Shown here: piece by piece, positions 55,495 to 64,000 of the stretch | How positions within the stretch are numbered: the stretch's first letter is position 1 | Layout: the number at the start of each line of letters is the position of its first letter | Assembly: GCF_000760515.2 (NCBI RefSeq) | Contig: NW_013546678.1 | Location: 1-64,000, forward strand | Reading direction: 5' to 3' | Source of the DNA: Mitosporidium daphniae | Taxonomy: Eukaryota > Microsporidia | Length of the DNA stretch: 64,000 bases | Program-made: the position numbers and the translations under genes | Notes under the pieces: model-generated | Told to the model about the DNA's origin: nothing | What the model saw: the letters and a program-made list of their open reading frames with translations, nothing else | Database searches by the model: none

Positions 55495-55702
55495 CTTATT
55501 TCTATTTAATGAACCGCCATTGGTCAGTAAACAATTTCGTTTTGTAATTTACCGGCGACAGCTTAATTTAGTTGGCACAAATTGCCTTTGCAATGCTGCA
55601 ATTTAAATGCTCAAAATGCCAATATATGCATGCTGGACAGGGGGCCGCATCAGCCTAGATGCAAACGAAATTTGCTTCATTTAAAAACGGCCCATGCTCA
55701 AC

Positions 55703-56581
55703 TCAATTTTCAATTTTAGTGATAACTTTTGCCGCGTCATAAATAGCTGCGCTTGGCTGGCCACAAAATACCACAATACAAGGCGGCTCATTGGGATGCT
55801 ACAAGAACGGCAAGCTGCTCAAAAGACAGCAGCCCGGTGCCCAGCTTTCTAACAGAGGATATCTCATCATCAGACGACCGTGTTAAAAAAAGCTGTGCAT
55901 CAGATATAGACTCCTCCTCGATCGTAGGATCGGCAGCAAGAATGTTGTTTACCTGAAGCGTCAAAAGCAAAAGCTTACCATGATGGTGTATTTGAGGCTC
56001 GGAAATGCCGGTATCGAAAGTGGGACCAAATCCTCGGGGTAAATGCCGCCAACATCGCTAATGCTCTTGGGAAGGCGCGTGGATGAAAGAGCGGCGGCAA
56101 GCGAGTCGAAAGCTGCTTCGAAAATATTCCCTGCATCGTTGAGAACCTGATGGGGAAAAGATCGCATACGTACCATGACATCTGCATTCAAGTGCCAGTA
56201 TCCAGTGGAGCTTCCCACTTGGAATTCCCGCATGGAGGCATAAGCCGATGTGAGGAGCTCTTGCAGAAGCGCACATTTTGCTGCTATTGTCTCGGGCTGG
56301 AAAATTTTGGCCGATGGTGCGCTAATGATAACACCAACACAAACTTACTAGTCTACCAGGAATTGGATCGGCGTTGGCTGTTCGCAAAATTTGGCCTGTA
56401 TGGCGATCAGAATGCTTGTCCCATCAATGGTAATCGAGGCAGAGCCCGGTGTGTGTTTGAGGGTATTGACGGAAATCATGGATTGCCGCTTTTGCATCAG
56501 AGAACGCCCGTCGACGCGCACCCCCGAGACAAACCCGGACCGGTAATAGCAGATTTCTGAAAGCGAGAGGGGCAACGACAT
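55703..56581 (-). CDS. RRP42: exosome RNase PH-like subunit Rrp42
   Basis: Inactive RNase PH-fold ring subunit that pairs with Mtr3. Exons 56581-56349, 56321-56174, 56146-55979, 55952-55803, 55756-55703; introns 27, 27, 26 and 46 nt; 250 aa (yeast 265). Matches: GVRVDGRSL, GSASITIDGTSILIAIQAKF, LNADVMVLNDAGNIFEAAF, LSSTRLPKSISD (NSTYLPKLIS in yeast Rrp42), NNILAADPTIEEE. The last exon (PSAAIYDAAKVITKIEN) is inferred from its coding look and similarity to the family's final helix; without it the protein stops at 55788. Rrp43 is the main alternative name. The 60-bp promoter is shared with RPB6. Confidence 0.82.
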
Positions 56582-56641
56582 TTATTACGTGAAACTGCAA
56601 TTAAAAATTAATTTTACCGGCTTTTAGTATTTATTGGGAAC

Positions 56642-57148
56642 ATGTCCGATAATGAGGTCGATATGCATGGCTTTCACGAGGACGAAGAGCCCATCATGGA
56701 CGAGGAAGAAGAACCGACACACGAAAGCGAGCAAATGTTTCGCGACGAATCAAAGGAGTCTGGATTCGAAGCATCGCTGCTTGCAACAGACCCGACCGCA
56801 TCTACCCATTTGATAGAGCTGCCGGCATCCACAGCCTCATCTTCCTCGTTTACCGGCTATACGACCACATTGCTTCCAATTGAAAAGCGCATAACGACCA
56901 GGTACATGACCAAGTATGAGCGAGCTCGGCTCCTCGGTACACGAGCTCTGCAGCTCAGGTGCGATCCAATCTCATTTATTCCTAGTATGAATGCACCGCC
57001 GATGGTCGAGCTTGAAGGAGAGACAGACCCGCTACAAATCGCAATGAAGGAGCTTCGAGAACGAAAGATCCCGTTTCTGATCCGGCGATACCTTCCCGAC
57101 CGTTCGTACGAAGACTGGGCCGTGGACGAGCTGCTGATGGATTTTTAA
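56642..57148 (+). CDS. RPB6: shared RNA polymerase subunit RPB6 (Rpo26)
   Basis: Subunit common to Pol I, II and III. Exons 56642-56958 and 56986-57148; 159 aa. An acidic N-terminus is followed by [20 protein letters not shown], then [17 protein letters not shown] core ([20 protein letters not shown]) and [18 protein letters not shown]. The uninterrupted frame contains ten extra residues ([10 protein letters not shown] region) exactly at a GT..AG segment of 27 nt (56959-56985) with no in-frame stop; removing it gives the universally conserved ALQxSMNAP sequence. The intron is therefore real although the unspliced frame stays open. Confidence 0.96.
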   Translation: MSDNEVDMHGFHEDEEPIMDEEEEPTHESEQMFRDESKESGFEASLLATDPTASTHLIELPASTASSSSFTGYTTTLLPIEKRITTRYMTKYERARLLGTRALQLRCDPISFIPSMNAPPMVELEGETDPLQIAMKELRERKIPFLIRRYLPDRSYEDWAVDELLMDF

Positions 57149-57259
57149 TACACAATGCCGATGCTCGTCTATGTGACCAAATTATTGTGTTGTAGGTCTC
57201 TTTCTCTATTAATTATTTGTTGGCCAGCTAGTTGGCATGCATCCCCTGCTCGGGAGCCA

Positions 57260-58313
57260 TTATGTGGGGGCCGAGGCCCTTGCATAGTCTTCGTTCCAGT
57301 GTAGACGGGCCGAAAGCGAGTCAAACCATTCAATTGTCTGGGTAGAAGTTGAGTTGCTCGGTGCCGTAAGTAGAGGTAGCGGCCACGAAGAGCGGCCAAT
57401 TATAATTCTATCCCCTTTCCTTAGCTCAATTCTACTGCGCCCATCAAATGAGACCTAAAATAAGGAAATCCCGCTTTACCCAGGCGCTTTCGGAGCGGCA
57501 ATTTTCGGCCAGCGAGATGGAAAGTATCTCCTCCAATGGCAGAACAATTGGGCGGAACGAAAGAGAATGGGCACAGATGGGCGTGAGAAGCATTGCTTTG
57601 AGCGTGGGATGAATGATCGGGCCTCCAGCAGACATCTATGGCCGTTAGAAAGTCTCGTGTACAGAATAGGCAGTCGATCCTGTGGGCGTGGCCACTATCA
57701 CACCATCGGCAGATATTATCGACAACAAACGGTAAAAAGGCTCCTCTGCGTCACACGAGGTCGCCGCTCGATTGAAAGATGCCTCTGTCATGCGAGATGC
57801 AGCATGCAACTCCAGCTTCAGTAGGCCGCCATAGGCGCCTTTATCGACCACACATTCATTAAGGACATGAAAAAGACGGGAACAATCGCCAGTTCGATAG
57901 ATAATCTTGCAGCACAGGCGCATTCGCTCCGAAATAGATGGCAGGTTTAAAGGGACCTTTAAAAGCAATTCAAATGTCGACGAAAGGTCCCATAGTGTTA
58001 GGAAGCCGAGCGTACCTCGGAGGAAAATCGGTAGGATCGGTGGTATAGGCGGACCTTGGAATTGCCACGCGGCATTTAAAACTGTACCATCGCCGCCGAT
58101 GGCGAGCACAAGATCCAGGTTTTGTAACTGCTCGCAACCAGGATCCCATGTCTCTAAATGAATATTGTGGCAGGACGAGGGTGCAATGCAAAACGAAGTG
58201 GGCACATACGCCACCAGAGAAGTATATGTGATGATGCTGTCGAGCTGCAAAATAAACTCTGTGCTCATTCTGATCGTTTCTGCATCGTCCTTACACATGA
58301 TGAGAATGTTCAT
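57260..58313 (-). CDS. NAD kinase
   Basis: Makes NADP from NAD using ATP. Exons 58313-57663, 57635-57480, 57454-57260; introns 27 and 25 nt; 333 aa. Signature motifs: [27 protein letters not shown] (NE/D motif), [14 protein letters not shown] joined to [10 protein letters not shown] across an intron, then [16 protein letters not shown] and [17 protein letters not shown]. The chosen ATG ([10 protein letters not shown]) matches the start of the catalytic domain; earlier in-frame starts would be TTG. No mitochondrial presequence is visible. A telobox-like TAACCCTAA lies about 50 nt upstream. It is convergent with RPB6 (111 nt between stops). Confidence 0.95.
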
Positions 58314-58459
58314 CTTGCATGCAAGAAAGCACAAATCACCAAGATTTGATGCGAACCCCAATTAGGGTTAGGAGTCTGGAAATAACCCGAAAATTTAGTT
58401 GCTGTTATTTGTAAATTAATAAACGCACAAATCTGACTTGTAATTTAATAAATTTCTAC

Positions 58460-59812
58460 ATGAGCCAGATGTCCATGGCCACAGGCAATGCTGGTGAGCA
58501 GAAGCGCTCGTCCATTCTGCAAAAGCTGCAGGAGATGCATGTGGCATCTACTGATGCAGAGATGCTCACAGAATATATCCTTGTTCTTATTGCTTCCAGA
58601 AAATCATCGCAAGAGATGACTGCAGAGCTAGCGGTATTTTTGGAGGGCGGGAACAGCGCTGCAGAAAAGCTGGTTTCGTGGCTAACACCGGCTGGGCAGT
58701 CTATGGACATGGAGCAGGGAATCTCAGATGGTGCGATTCAGAGCCGAGTAGAGGGCACTTCCAATAAGCAGCCAGGGGAATTTTCTCAAAAGGATCACTC
58801 AAACTATCACCATCGCGAACGAAATCGCAGTGATCGTAGGGAAGGCTCTCGCGAAAAGGCATATCGTCGCAGAGAATCGCCTCCGGAGCGATACAGAGGC
58901 AGATGGGATGGTCCAACAGAAAGACTTCGTTCCCGGTCCAAAAATGTCTCGTTCACTGTTTCTTTGGATAACGGCCCCTCTTCATCCTCCTCCGCCCCTT
59001 ATCGTCGTTCTTCACATGCAAGACAACGCAGCCGATCTATTGATCGGCACGAAGATACACGGCGAATTCGACGAGACCAGTCCCTGCCGAAATCGAAAAA
59101 GTTTTCCGTCATCTCCGATGAAACCGCCGAAGCCGACAGTTGTTCTGCGACTCTTTTCAAGAAATCGATTCCTTGTCTCTATTATCCAAAGTGCAACCTT
59201 GGGGACGCGTGCCCCTATTCCCATGATGACTCCCTCGCCAAAAAAAGAGAGGACGGCACATCTGCCGATCCATCTGTTCAAATAAAGTCCGCAATGCCAT
59301 GCAGATTTGATCATCTTTGCAAGAACGTCGCCTGTCCATATGTGCATTCATCGCCGGCGGCGCTGAGTGTTTCCACGCGAGGCCAATCTGGAGCATCTAC
59401 AGAAATCTGCCGGTACTATCCGTGGTGTGGCCGCGGCGACGCCTGTGCATATGCCCACCCAGCTATTCCGACAATACCTACGCCACATCATCCCTTGACC
59501 CCTCAAAACAGACCCGCCGTGCCCTGTAGGTATGGTCCTATTTGTGCCCGAGTTGATTGCATTTTTCTGCACCCCACTTCGGATGCCCCGTCAACACCGT
59601 GCCGCTTTGGATCTGTTTGTGCTCGGCCCTTTTGCATGCAACGACACGATGATGCAATGCCCCCCTCTTCGGCTCCCCTGATTTCAATGGATACCATTGA
59701 TAAGAAGCAGGCACCGTCTGGAGAGAGATTTTCTTCTGCCAGCCAAGTAACAATGACATCGCCTCCGGGCTCGCCATTTCTCTTGGCCCTCTCAGATGGC
59801 GGTGAATTATGA
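58460..59812 (+). CDS. Nab2/ZC3H14-like CCCH zinc-finger poly(A)-binding protein
   Basis: Single exon, 450 aa. A helical N-terminal region of about 75 residues (KRSSILQKLQEMHVAS, EYILVLIASRKSSQEMTAEL) corresponds to the PWI-like Nab2 N-domain. A middle region rich in Arg/Ser/Glu follows. The C-terminus has five closely spaced C-x5-C-x4/6-C-x3-H fingers: CLYYPKCNLGDACPYSH, CRFDHLCKNVACPYVH, CRYYPWCGRGDACAYAH, CRYGPICARVDCIFLH and CRFGSVCARPFCMQRH. This short-spaced finger type is specific to Nab2/ZC3H14, which limit poly(A) length and aid mRNA export. The 146-bp promoter is shared with NAD kinase. Confidence 0.92.
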   Translation: MSQMSMATGNAGEQKRSSILQKLQEMHVASTDAEMLTEYILVLIASRKSSQEMTAELAVFLEGGNSAAEKLVSWLTPAGQSMDMEQGISDGAIQSRVEGTSNKQPGEFSQKDHSNYHHRERNRSDRREGSREKAYRRRESPPERYRGRWDGPTERLRSRSKNVSFTVSLDNGPSSSSSAPYRRSSHARQRSRSIDRHEDTRRIRRDQSLPKSKKFSVISDETAEADSCSATLFKKSIPCLYYPKCNLGDACPYSHDDSLAKKREDGTSADPSVQIKSAMPCRFDHLCKNVACPYVHSSPAALSVSTRGQSGASTEICRYYPWCGRGDACAYAHPAIPTIPTPHHPLTPQNRPAVPCRYGPICARVDCIFLHPTSDAPSTPCRFGSVCARPFCMQRHDDAMPPSSAPLISMDTIDKKQAPSGERFSSASQVTMTSPPGSPFLLALSDGGEL

Positions 59813-60346
59813 AATAAATAAGATGACAAGCAAACAGGGCATTTTGGCCGCTCATGTTGCTTGACATGGCCTTTGGCCGCTCATGTTGCTTGACATGGCT
59901 TTTGAGCAATTTTTTTGCCTCAAACGGACGTTTCGCAATCAAAGGGTAACGTTGGACTGCAAACGTAAACAGGGAAGCATTTATGGCATCTACAGAAACA
60001 ATGTTGCTTGCGCTCAAAATACAGCCCTACTAAATGGCACTTTTTCGCTCAGGTGCCTTAATTGGTGTAAATTACTGGGGGATTGCAATACCACGCGAAT
60101 TTCATGAATTAATGGCACGCATGCCGTTCGTTGTCCATTAATACGAGTGTCCTGAGAAATTGAGACAAAATACCCTCAACTTTTAATGTCGCAAAGCCTG
60201 CCGATCACTCAAAGTTGACTCGCACAAGGTAGGCGTTGCCCTCCATTCAAAACTCGCTCGCCGTCGTGGCCTGATCATCAAAATGGACTTTAAAATCCAA
60301 TTGCCCTCAAGGTGATTGATTAAAATGTGGATTTCAAAAATAATTT
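59813..60346. other. intergenic region with short tandem repeat, no gene seen
   Basis: 534 nt between the Nab2-like and MAEA genes. It holds a 29-nt tandem duplication (59846-59899) and a GCCTGCC..GGTAGGC potential stem near 60197-60235. Open frames are short and without signature. A small ncRNA is possible but not supported further. Confidence 0.4.
59846..59899 (+). repeat. two tandem 29-nt copies
   Basis: The unit begins GGCCGCTCATGTTGCTTGAC and starts at 59846 and 59875; the first 25 bases of the copies are identical. It lies about 35 nt after the stop of the Nab2-like gene, in its probable 3' UTR. Confidence 0.85.
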
Positions 60347-61519
60347 ATGAATGCAGATCAGTCGATGGCGTACCATGTCCTTATTAAGGTAGATAGCATG
60401 GCCGCTCAGCTAATAACCGTAGATCCAATGTGAAACGTATAGAGCACTGATACGATCGCATCAAAGGGATACGGAAAGGGAATTGTCCTCCATTCAAAGA
60501 ACTCTCGCCAAAAATTACGAAATCGCCGAGATGCGCGAAAAGCTATCAACCCTACTTGAGAATGTAAGATCTGGCCCGACCCTATCATATAGCTGCATAA
60601 GGAGCGAAAAATAGAGGAAAAGCTAGAAAAAACTCTGCTTTCTATTTTCGCATCAGAATTGCCCACGGACCACTCGCTTCTCATCCTCGACTTTTTATTG
60701 CGAAATGGCTGCATCGAAAGTGCTATGCAATACTTCCCCTCTCTTTCAAGAGACAGTATATCGATAATATCGTCCTTTTGGGTGGCGCTGGATGAAATCG
60801 TCCACAAGGATATGGAGGCGGACCATTCGCTAACCACTGCAATTGCTTGGATCGAAAGAGCTAAAAAGGGCTCATTCAAATTGCCAGTATGAGCATCCAA
60901 TTACTTACCATGCCAGGAAGGAATCGAGCTCTTGCTACGAATAGAAGAGTTTCGCAAGATCGAGGATAAGCTGCAAGCCCTGGAATATGCCCAGCTATAT
61001 TTCCCAGCTCTTGGCACAGATTCGCCGATGCTGTCAACTGCGATTCGCAAAGCGATGACTTTGCTAGCCTGCCCAGAAAAACCCCCAAGTGAAACCCAAA
61101 CACGTGAAAAGTGGAAGGTCCTCGGCGCTCTTTTCAAGGCAGCTGCCTGTCAGTGCTTCGGGACACTGCCATTGAGATCGATCCTACAGATATATTTAGA
61201 AGCGGGCCTGGCCATCCTAAAGACGCCTCAATGCCGGCCAGATGCTGCTGTTAAGCGCTGCCCATTATGTACAGAACCAGATCTATTCAAGTTGGCCGAT
61301 TGTCTCCCTTTGAGCAGAAACGACTCGTCACAAGTCATTTGCCGTATCTCCGGAGAAATAATCTCTGGTGGCGGCCTCTCCAATGCAATTGCCCTCCCAA
61401 ACGGGCAGGTTTTCTCCGAAAGGGCAATCGGAGTGCCAGATGCTGATGGGTTTATTACCTGTCCGCTGACGGGGGAAAAATTTAATCGAGACCGCATTCA
61501 AAAGATCTATTTTTTGTAA
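60347..61519 (+). CDS. MAEA/Gid9 (Fyv10), GID/CTLH E3 ligase RING-like subunit
   Basis: Catalytic partner of RMND5/Gid2 in the GID/CTLH ubiquitin ligase. Exons 60347-60388, 60423-60563, 60593-60886, 60917-61519; introns 34, 29 and 30 nt; 359 aa. Order: helical N-terminus, LisH-like HSLLILDFLLRNGC, CTLH region (AIAWIERAKKG to LRIEEFRKIEDKLQALEY), CRA region, then PLRSILQIYLEAGLAILKTP and the degenerate RING with CPLC, VICRISGE, ALPNGQVFS and the terminal FNRDRIQKIYFL. The ending in aromatic/hydrophobic residues matches the family. The first exon is only 14 codons, so the start is somewhat less certain. Confidence 0.92.
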
Positions 61520-61628
61520 CGTTTACAAAGTTCATAAGCAACTCTGCTCCCTTGTAATGCACTTGGCACAAATAAAAGGCTTCTAGTAATGCGACCATAA
61601 GTCCACTAATGCGGCGGGTCTAAAAATA

Positions 61629-63273
61629 TCAGCTTCGAGAAAGTTTTTCGTCATATTTTCGGTTCAGTGCATCTAGCACTGTGCGCAAGGCACCAGTAAT
61701 CACGGGCATGTTAGAAAATTCTTCTGGAAGCAGCAGTTTCCAGCCGGTGTACCTAGTGATAAATAAACCCAACAAACCATCCAAAAATATCATCGGCAGC
61801 CGATGTTCTCAAGTCTTCCACAGTGCAAGAGCGCATCCATGCTGCTGCATATGAAGAAAGAAGGGGGAAAAGACCATTTGCAAGTACGCCTGCCATCAGA
61901 TCCAACGAAACAACATCAGAAGCCTCAATCACCGTCTCGAGTGCATCGAGCTCCTGCTCTTCCGGGTCAATCTTGAGGTTCTTCAATAGGAAGCTTGAGA
62001 GTCTTTCTGCAAGAAAATGCTCTGCACTGGCCGGAATACGACCAATCCCTCGCAATACAGTAAGGATCTCTTCAAGCTGTTTTGCAGAGTCAAAAGGAGA
62101 GGAAAGAAGACACTCACAAAGACAAATCAACGTCTTTTCACTGTTCAGGAATGGAAGCCAGGGCTGCACAACCTCATCAATAAAATCTGAGCCAACCTCC
62201 TTCAATTGTGGAATCACAACCGTTTCCATGATATTTTCTACAATCTCCCAGGGAAGCACCTCAAGCCACCAAACAATGGGGCTATGGACTTCTCGAAGGC
62301 TGGCAGACCTAATATAAATTTTAATTGCAGGCAACAGCAGTCCCAAGATAAAATATTGCGAAATAAATGGACCTGAGATGCGATCGCCAATCACATTTTC
62401 CATCTGCAAGTATACTGGCAGAAGTTTCCGTGTAAAGACGGCTGGAAAATATATATTTGTTTCCATCAACGATCCCTTCCGGTGCAATGGGATCAGCAGT
62501 GAACTGAGGATGTTGTTAGTCGCAGACAAAACTGAGGCTGCCTTGCTTTCTGCATCATTGATGGCCCTGTGTAGCTCTCCGGAAACTTTATCTTCTAGTT
62601 TGGAGGTGATGGTGGCACGGCTTTTTTCTTCCATTTGGATGTAGAAAAGCTTTACTTTTTCAATAATGTGGGATTGGAAAATTTCTTGTAACCATATATG
62701 TGGTTCGTCCAGCTTTTCAGAAAGCTTTTGTTTGATCATAGAAATTGCAGACGAAAGAGAGCGTGTTAACTCATCCAATGCCTCGTAAATTGGGACTTGT
62801 ATTTCAATCGAATCTCGTTCGGTTTTCATTAAAAACAACCATCTTTCCTCCACTTCTAGGACTTTTTTCAGGCCTGAATCTGAAGAGGAAACCACATGCT
62901 CCATACCAACCGGCGGCATCATCATTTCTCGCGCATCCCCCAAGATAGATGAGAGAGGCTCTACCTTTGTTTGAATCAGATCAACTTTCTTTTTCTGAAT
63001 TCTAGCATGCTCTTTTAGCGATTGGGGGTTCTTTTTATGCTGTAAAGAGCCGTCTAGGGAGGAGGAAGCTTTTCCCAGATCAATGGAAGCGTTAGTTTCT
63101 TCCTTATAATATCCGAGGCCTGCCTGCTTTGGTCTTAAATCTCCATGGGACAAAGGAACAGCAATGCCGTGCTTTTTTCCAACTCCTTCACCCTGGGAAA
63201 AGCCCATTTGCTTTAACAGTTTATATCCCATTCCATAGGATGAGGCCAAGTTATTGGGGGGGTCAGAAGACAT
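61629..63273 (-). CDS. TFIP11/Ntr1 (Spp382) spliceosome-disassembly factor
   Basis: G-patch partner of helicase Prp43 in lariat-spliceosome disassembly. Exons 63273-61778 and 61752-61629, a 25-nt intron, 539 aa. The G-patch is at about residues 13-52 (GYKLLKQMGFSQGEGVGKK, then GLGY). The GCFC domain follows: LPWEIVENIMETVVIPQL, VVQPWLPFL, and after splicing DDIFGWYTGWKLLLP, a family hallmark. At 539 aa it is shorter than human TFIP11 (837), mainly in the N-terminal part. The start chosen is the ATG at 63273; two codons upstream a GTG is in frame. It begins only 33 nt beyond the 3' end of the 5S rRNA gene, on the same strand. Confidence 0.92.
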
Positions 63274-63296
63274 TGACACTTGAAAGTTTTAAAATT

Positions 63297-63301
63297 AAAA
63301 A
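63297..63301 (-). terminator. Pol III T-run of the 5S gene
   Basis: Five T on the minus strand, 6 nt after the estimated 5S 3' end, the usual Pol III stop. The same stretch begins the AT-rich TTTTTAATTTTAAAA element that precedes the TFIP11 start. Confidence 0.7.
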
Positions 63302-63306
63302 GATAG

Positions 63307-63425
63307 AACCTACAGCACGCAGTATTCCCATGCGGTCACCCATCATAGTACTGACTGCGCCAGCACTGGCTTGACTTCGGGGATCGGACGAGACCCGGTG
63401 TTTTCCAGTGTGTATGGCCGTAGAT
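63307..63425 (-). rRNA. 5S ribosomal RNA
   Basis: About 119 nt. The minus strand reads ATCTACGGCCATACACACTG at the 5' end, then the universally conserved CTCGTCCGATCCCCGAAGTC AAGC segment, AGTACTATGATGGGTGACC and CATGGGAATACTGCGTGCTG TAGG at the 3' end. The ends pair as helix I (ATCTACGGC with GCTGTAGGT). Internal A box, IE and C box lie in the usual 50-97 region. Outside an rDNA repeat, it sits as a single copy between two protein genes. Exact ends are estimated by helix I pairing to within two or three bases. Confidence 0.96.
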
Positions 63426-63448
63426 ATTGGACCGGCAAAATAATCTAA

Positions 63449-63460
63449 TATATATTTATA
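63449..63460 (-). promoter_or_regulatory. TATA-like element upstream of 5S
   Basis: TATAAATATATA on the minus strand, 24-35 nt before the 5S 5' end. Fission yeast Pol III genes, including 5S, use an upstream TATA box at about -30, so this may assist TFIIIB placement here. Confidence 0.5.
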
Positions 63461-63661
63461 TTACAATTATTACAAACAGAACCAAGTAATCGAATGCGAT
63501 ACAAGATTGTCCAATTTCAATTTATTATGAAAGATCCTTTTTACGCCATAAAATTTCTAGCAATTTAATATTGATGCAAGGTGACTGATGGCTTCAATCA
63601 TTTCTTCAGCAAATAAATAAAGAGCTAGCACGTCAACAGCAGATAAATCCTGTGAATTGAT

Positions 63662-64000
63662 TTAACACATGGAACTGAGGACATCCGCCATTTCCTCTGA
63701 AAAGATAGAAAAGTCGTTGTCAGAAAGCACAAGATTGTAGTTTAAATCATTCTCATACATTGGAGATGCGGGGATAAGAACCTTTGGCATTCCTTGTCGA
63801 GGTGTGGATTCTACACTATCTTGAGGCTGGAGAGCATCTGACACAAAGGGCATCGAATCAAGCTCTTGCAGCCGATTATTACTGTGAGAGCCGCTCAAAA
63901 ACCTCTTGATCCCTCTACGAGGGAGATCTTCCTGGGATAAAGGTAAATGATTTGCATGGGTGTGTCTCTTATTTGATGACAAGGACTGCGTGAGACGACT
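63662..64000 (-). CDS. C-terminal part of an unrecognised protein, cut by window end
   Basis: The frame is open from 64000 to TAA at 63662, giving at least 112 residues; the true start lies beyond the window. The sequence is polar and disordered-looking (HLPLSQEDLPRRGIKRFLSG, then ELDSMPFVSD), with a short hydrophobic/acidic end (DNDFSIFSEEMADVLSSMC) that could be an activation-type motif. No family recognised. Between it and the 5S gene lie 236 AT-rich bases with nothing seen beyond the TATA-like element. Confidence 0.65.
   Translation of the reverse strand, partial: SRLTQSLSSNKRHTHANHLPLSQEDLPRRGIKRFLSGSHSNNRLQELDSMPFVSDALQPQDSVESTPRQGMPKVLIPASPMYENDLNYNLVLSDNDFSIFSEEMADVLSSMC

Noticed and set aside
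60197..60310. Possible C/D snoRNA or other ncRNA (TGATGA on the minus strand and a 7-bp stem).
   Set aside because: No matching D box or terminal stem was found at suitable distance.

Overview
The window reads as nuclear DNA of a very compact eukaryote, most likely an early-diverging fungus close to Microsporidia (Rozellomycota/Mitosporidium-like). That placement is inference from four sequence traits: roughly 40 protein genes in 64 kb; intergenic gaps often below 100 nt; 74 spliceosomal introns I could join, mostly 23-35 nt long; and an AT-rich AAATTT-like motif just upstream of most start codons, as described for microsporidian genes. The cell clearly has mitochondria: there is a SAM carrier, a CCDC90/MCUR1-type protein with a presequence, and a thioredoxin reductase with a likely presequence. 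It also keeps an Rb-type pocket protein, which yeasts lack. A 5S rRNA gene is present; I found no tRNA gene and no rDNA, transposon or CRISPR.

Layout. 1-2.9 kb: AT-rich, gene-poor, with decayed-looking frames and a short telomere-like tract. 2.9-9 kb: INCENP, thioredoxin reductase, a homeodomain protein, ribosomal eL38. 9-16.8 kb: CPSF160/Cft1, exosome Rrp45, mitochondrial SAM carrier, Pol III subunit RPC5. 17-22.4 kb: three membrane proteins (TPT-like transporter, GPHR, PIG-F) and the Rb-like protein. 22.5-27.7 kb: SMC2 and WDR33/Pfs2. 28-34 kb: a membrane-anchored MACPF protein, a NIMA-like kinase and a secreted subtilase. 34-44.4 kb: NOT2, Uso1/p115, Clf1, XPD/Rad3, SOSS-B. 44.7-51.1 kb: uL1, U1A/U2B'', two small mitochondrial or membrane proteins, uL23, Nop2, PPCS. 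51-57 kb: RPB4, RPA135, exosome Rrp42, RPB6. 57-64 kb: NAD kinase, a Nab2/ZC3H14-like zinc-finger protein, MAEA/Gid9, TFIP11, 5S rRNA, and one gene cut by the window end.

Most content is core information processing: transcription (four polymerase subunits, XPD, NOT2), RNA maturation (two CPSF subunits, two exosome ring subunits, U1A/U2B'', Clf1, TFIP11, Nop2), translation (three r-proteins, 5S) and chromosome segregation or repair (INCENP, SMC2, SOSS-B, XPD, Rb). Many genes are in divergent pairs sharing 33-150 bp of promoter, and convergent pairs end within 60-200 bp of each other or even overlap.

The most unusual block is 28.1-33.8 kb. It holds a type II membrane-anchored perforin-like (MACPF) protein, a NIMA-type kinase directly upstream on the same strand, and a divergent secreted subtilisin whose shared promoter carries five CCAAT boxes. 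That combination (kinase, pore-former, maturing protease) resembles the logic of apicomplexan egress, but the functional link here is speculation. Gene models below were joined by hand from reading frame, GT..AG sites and family conservation; every spliced total I give is a multiple of three.
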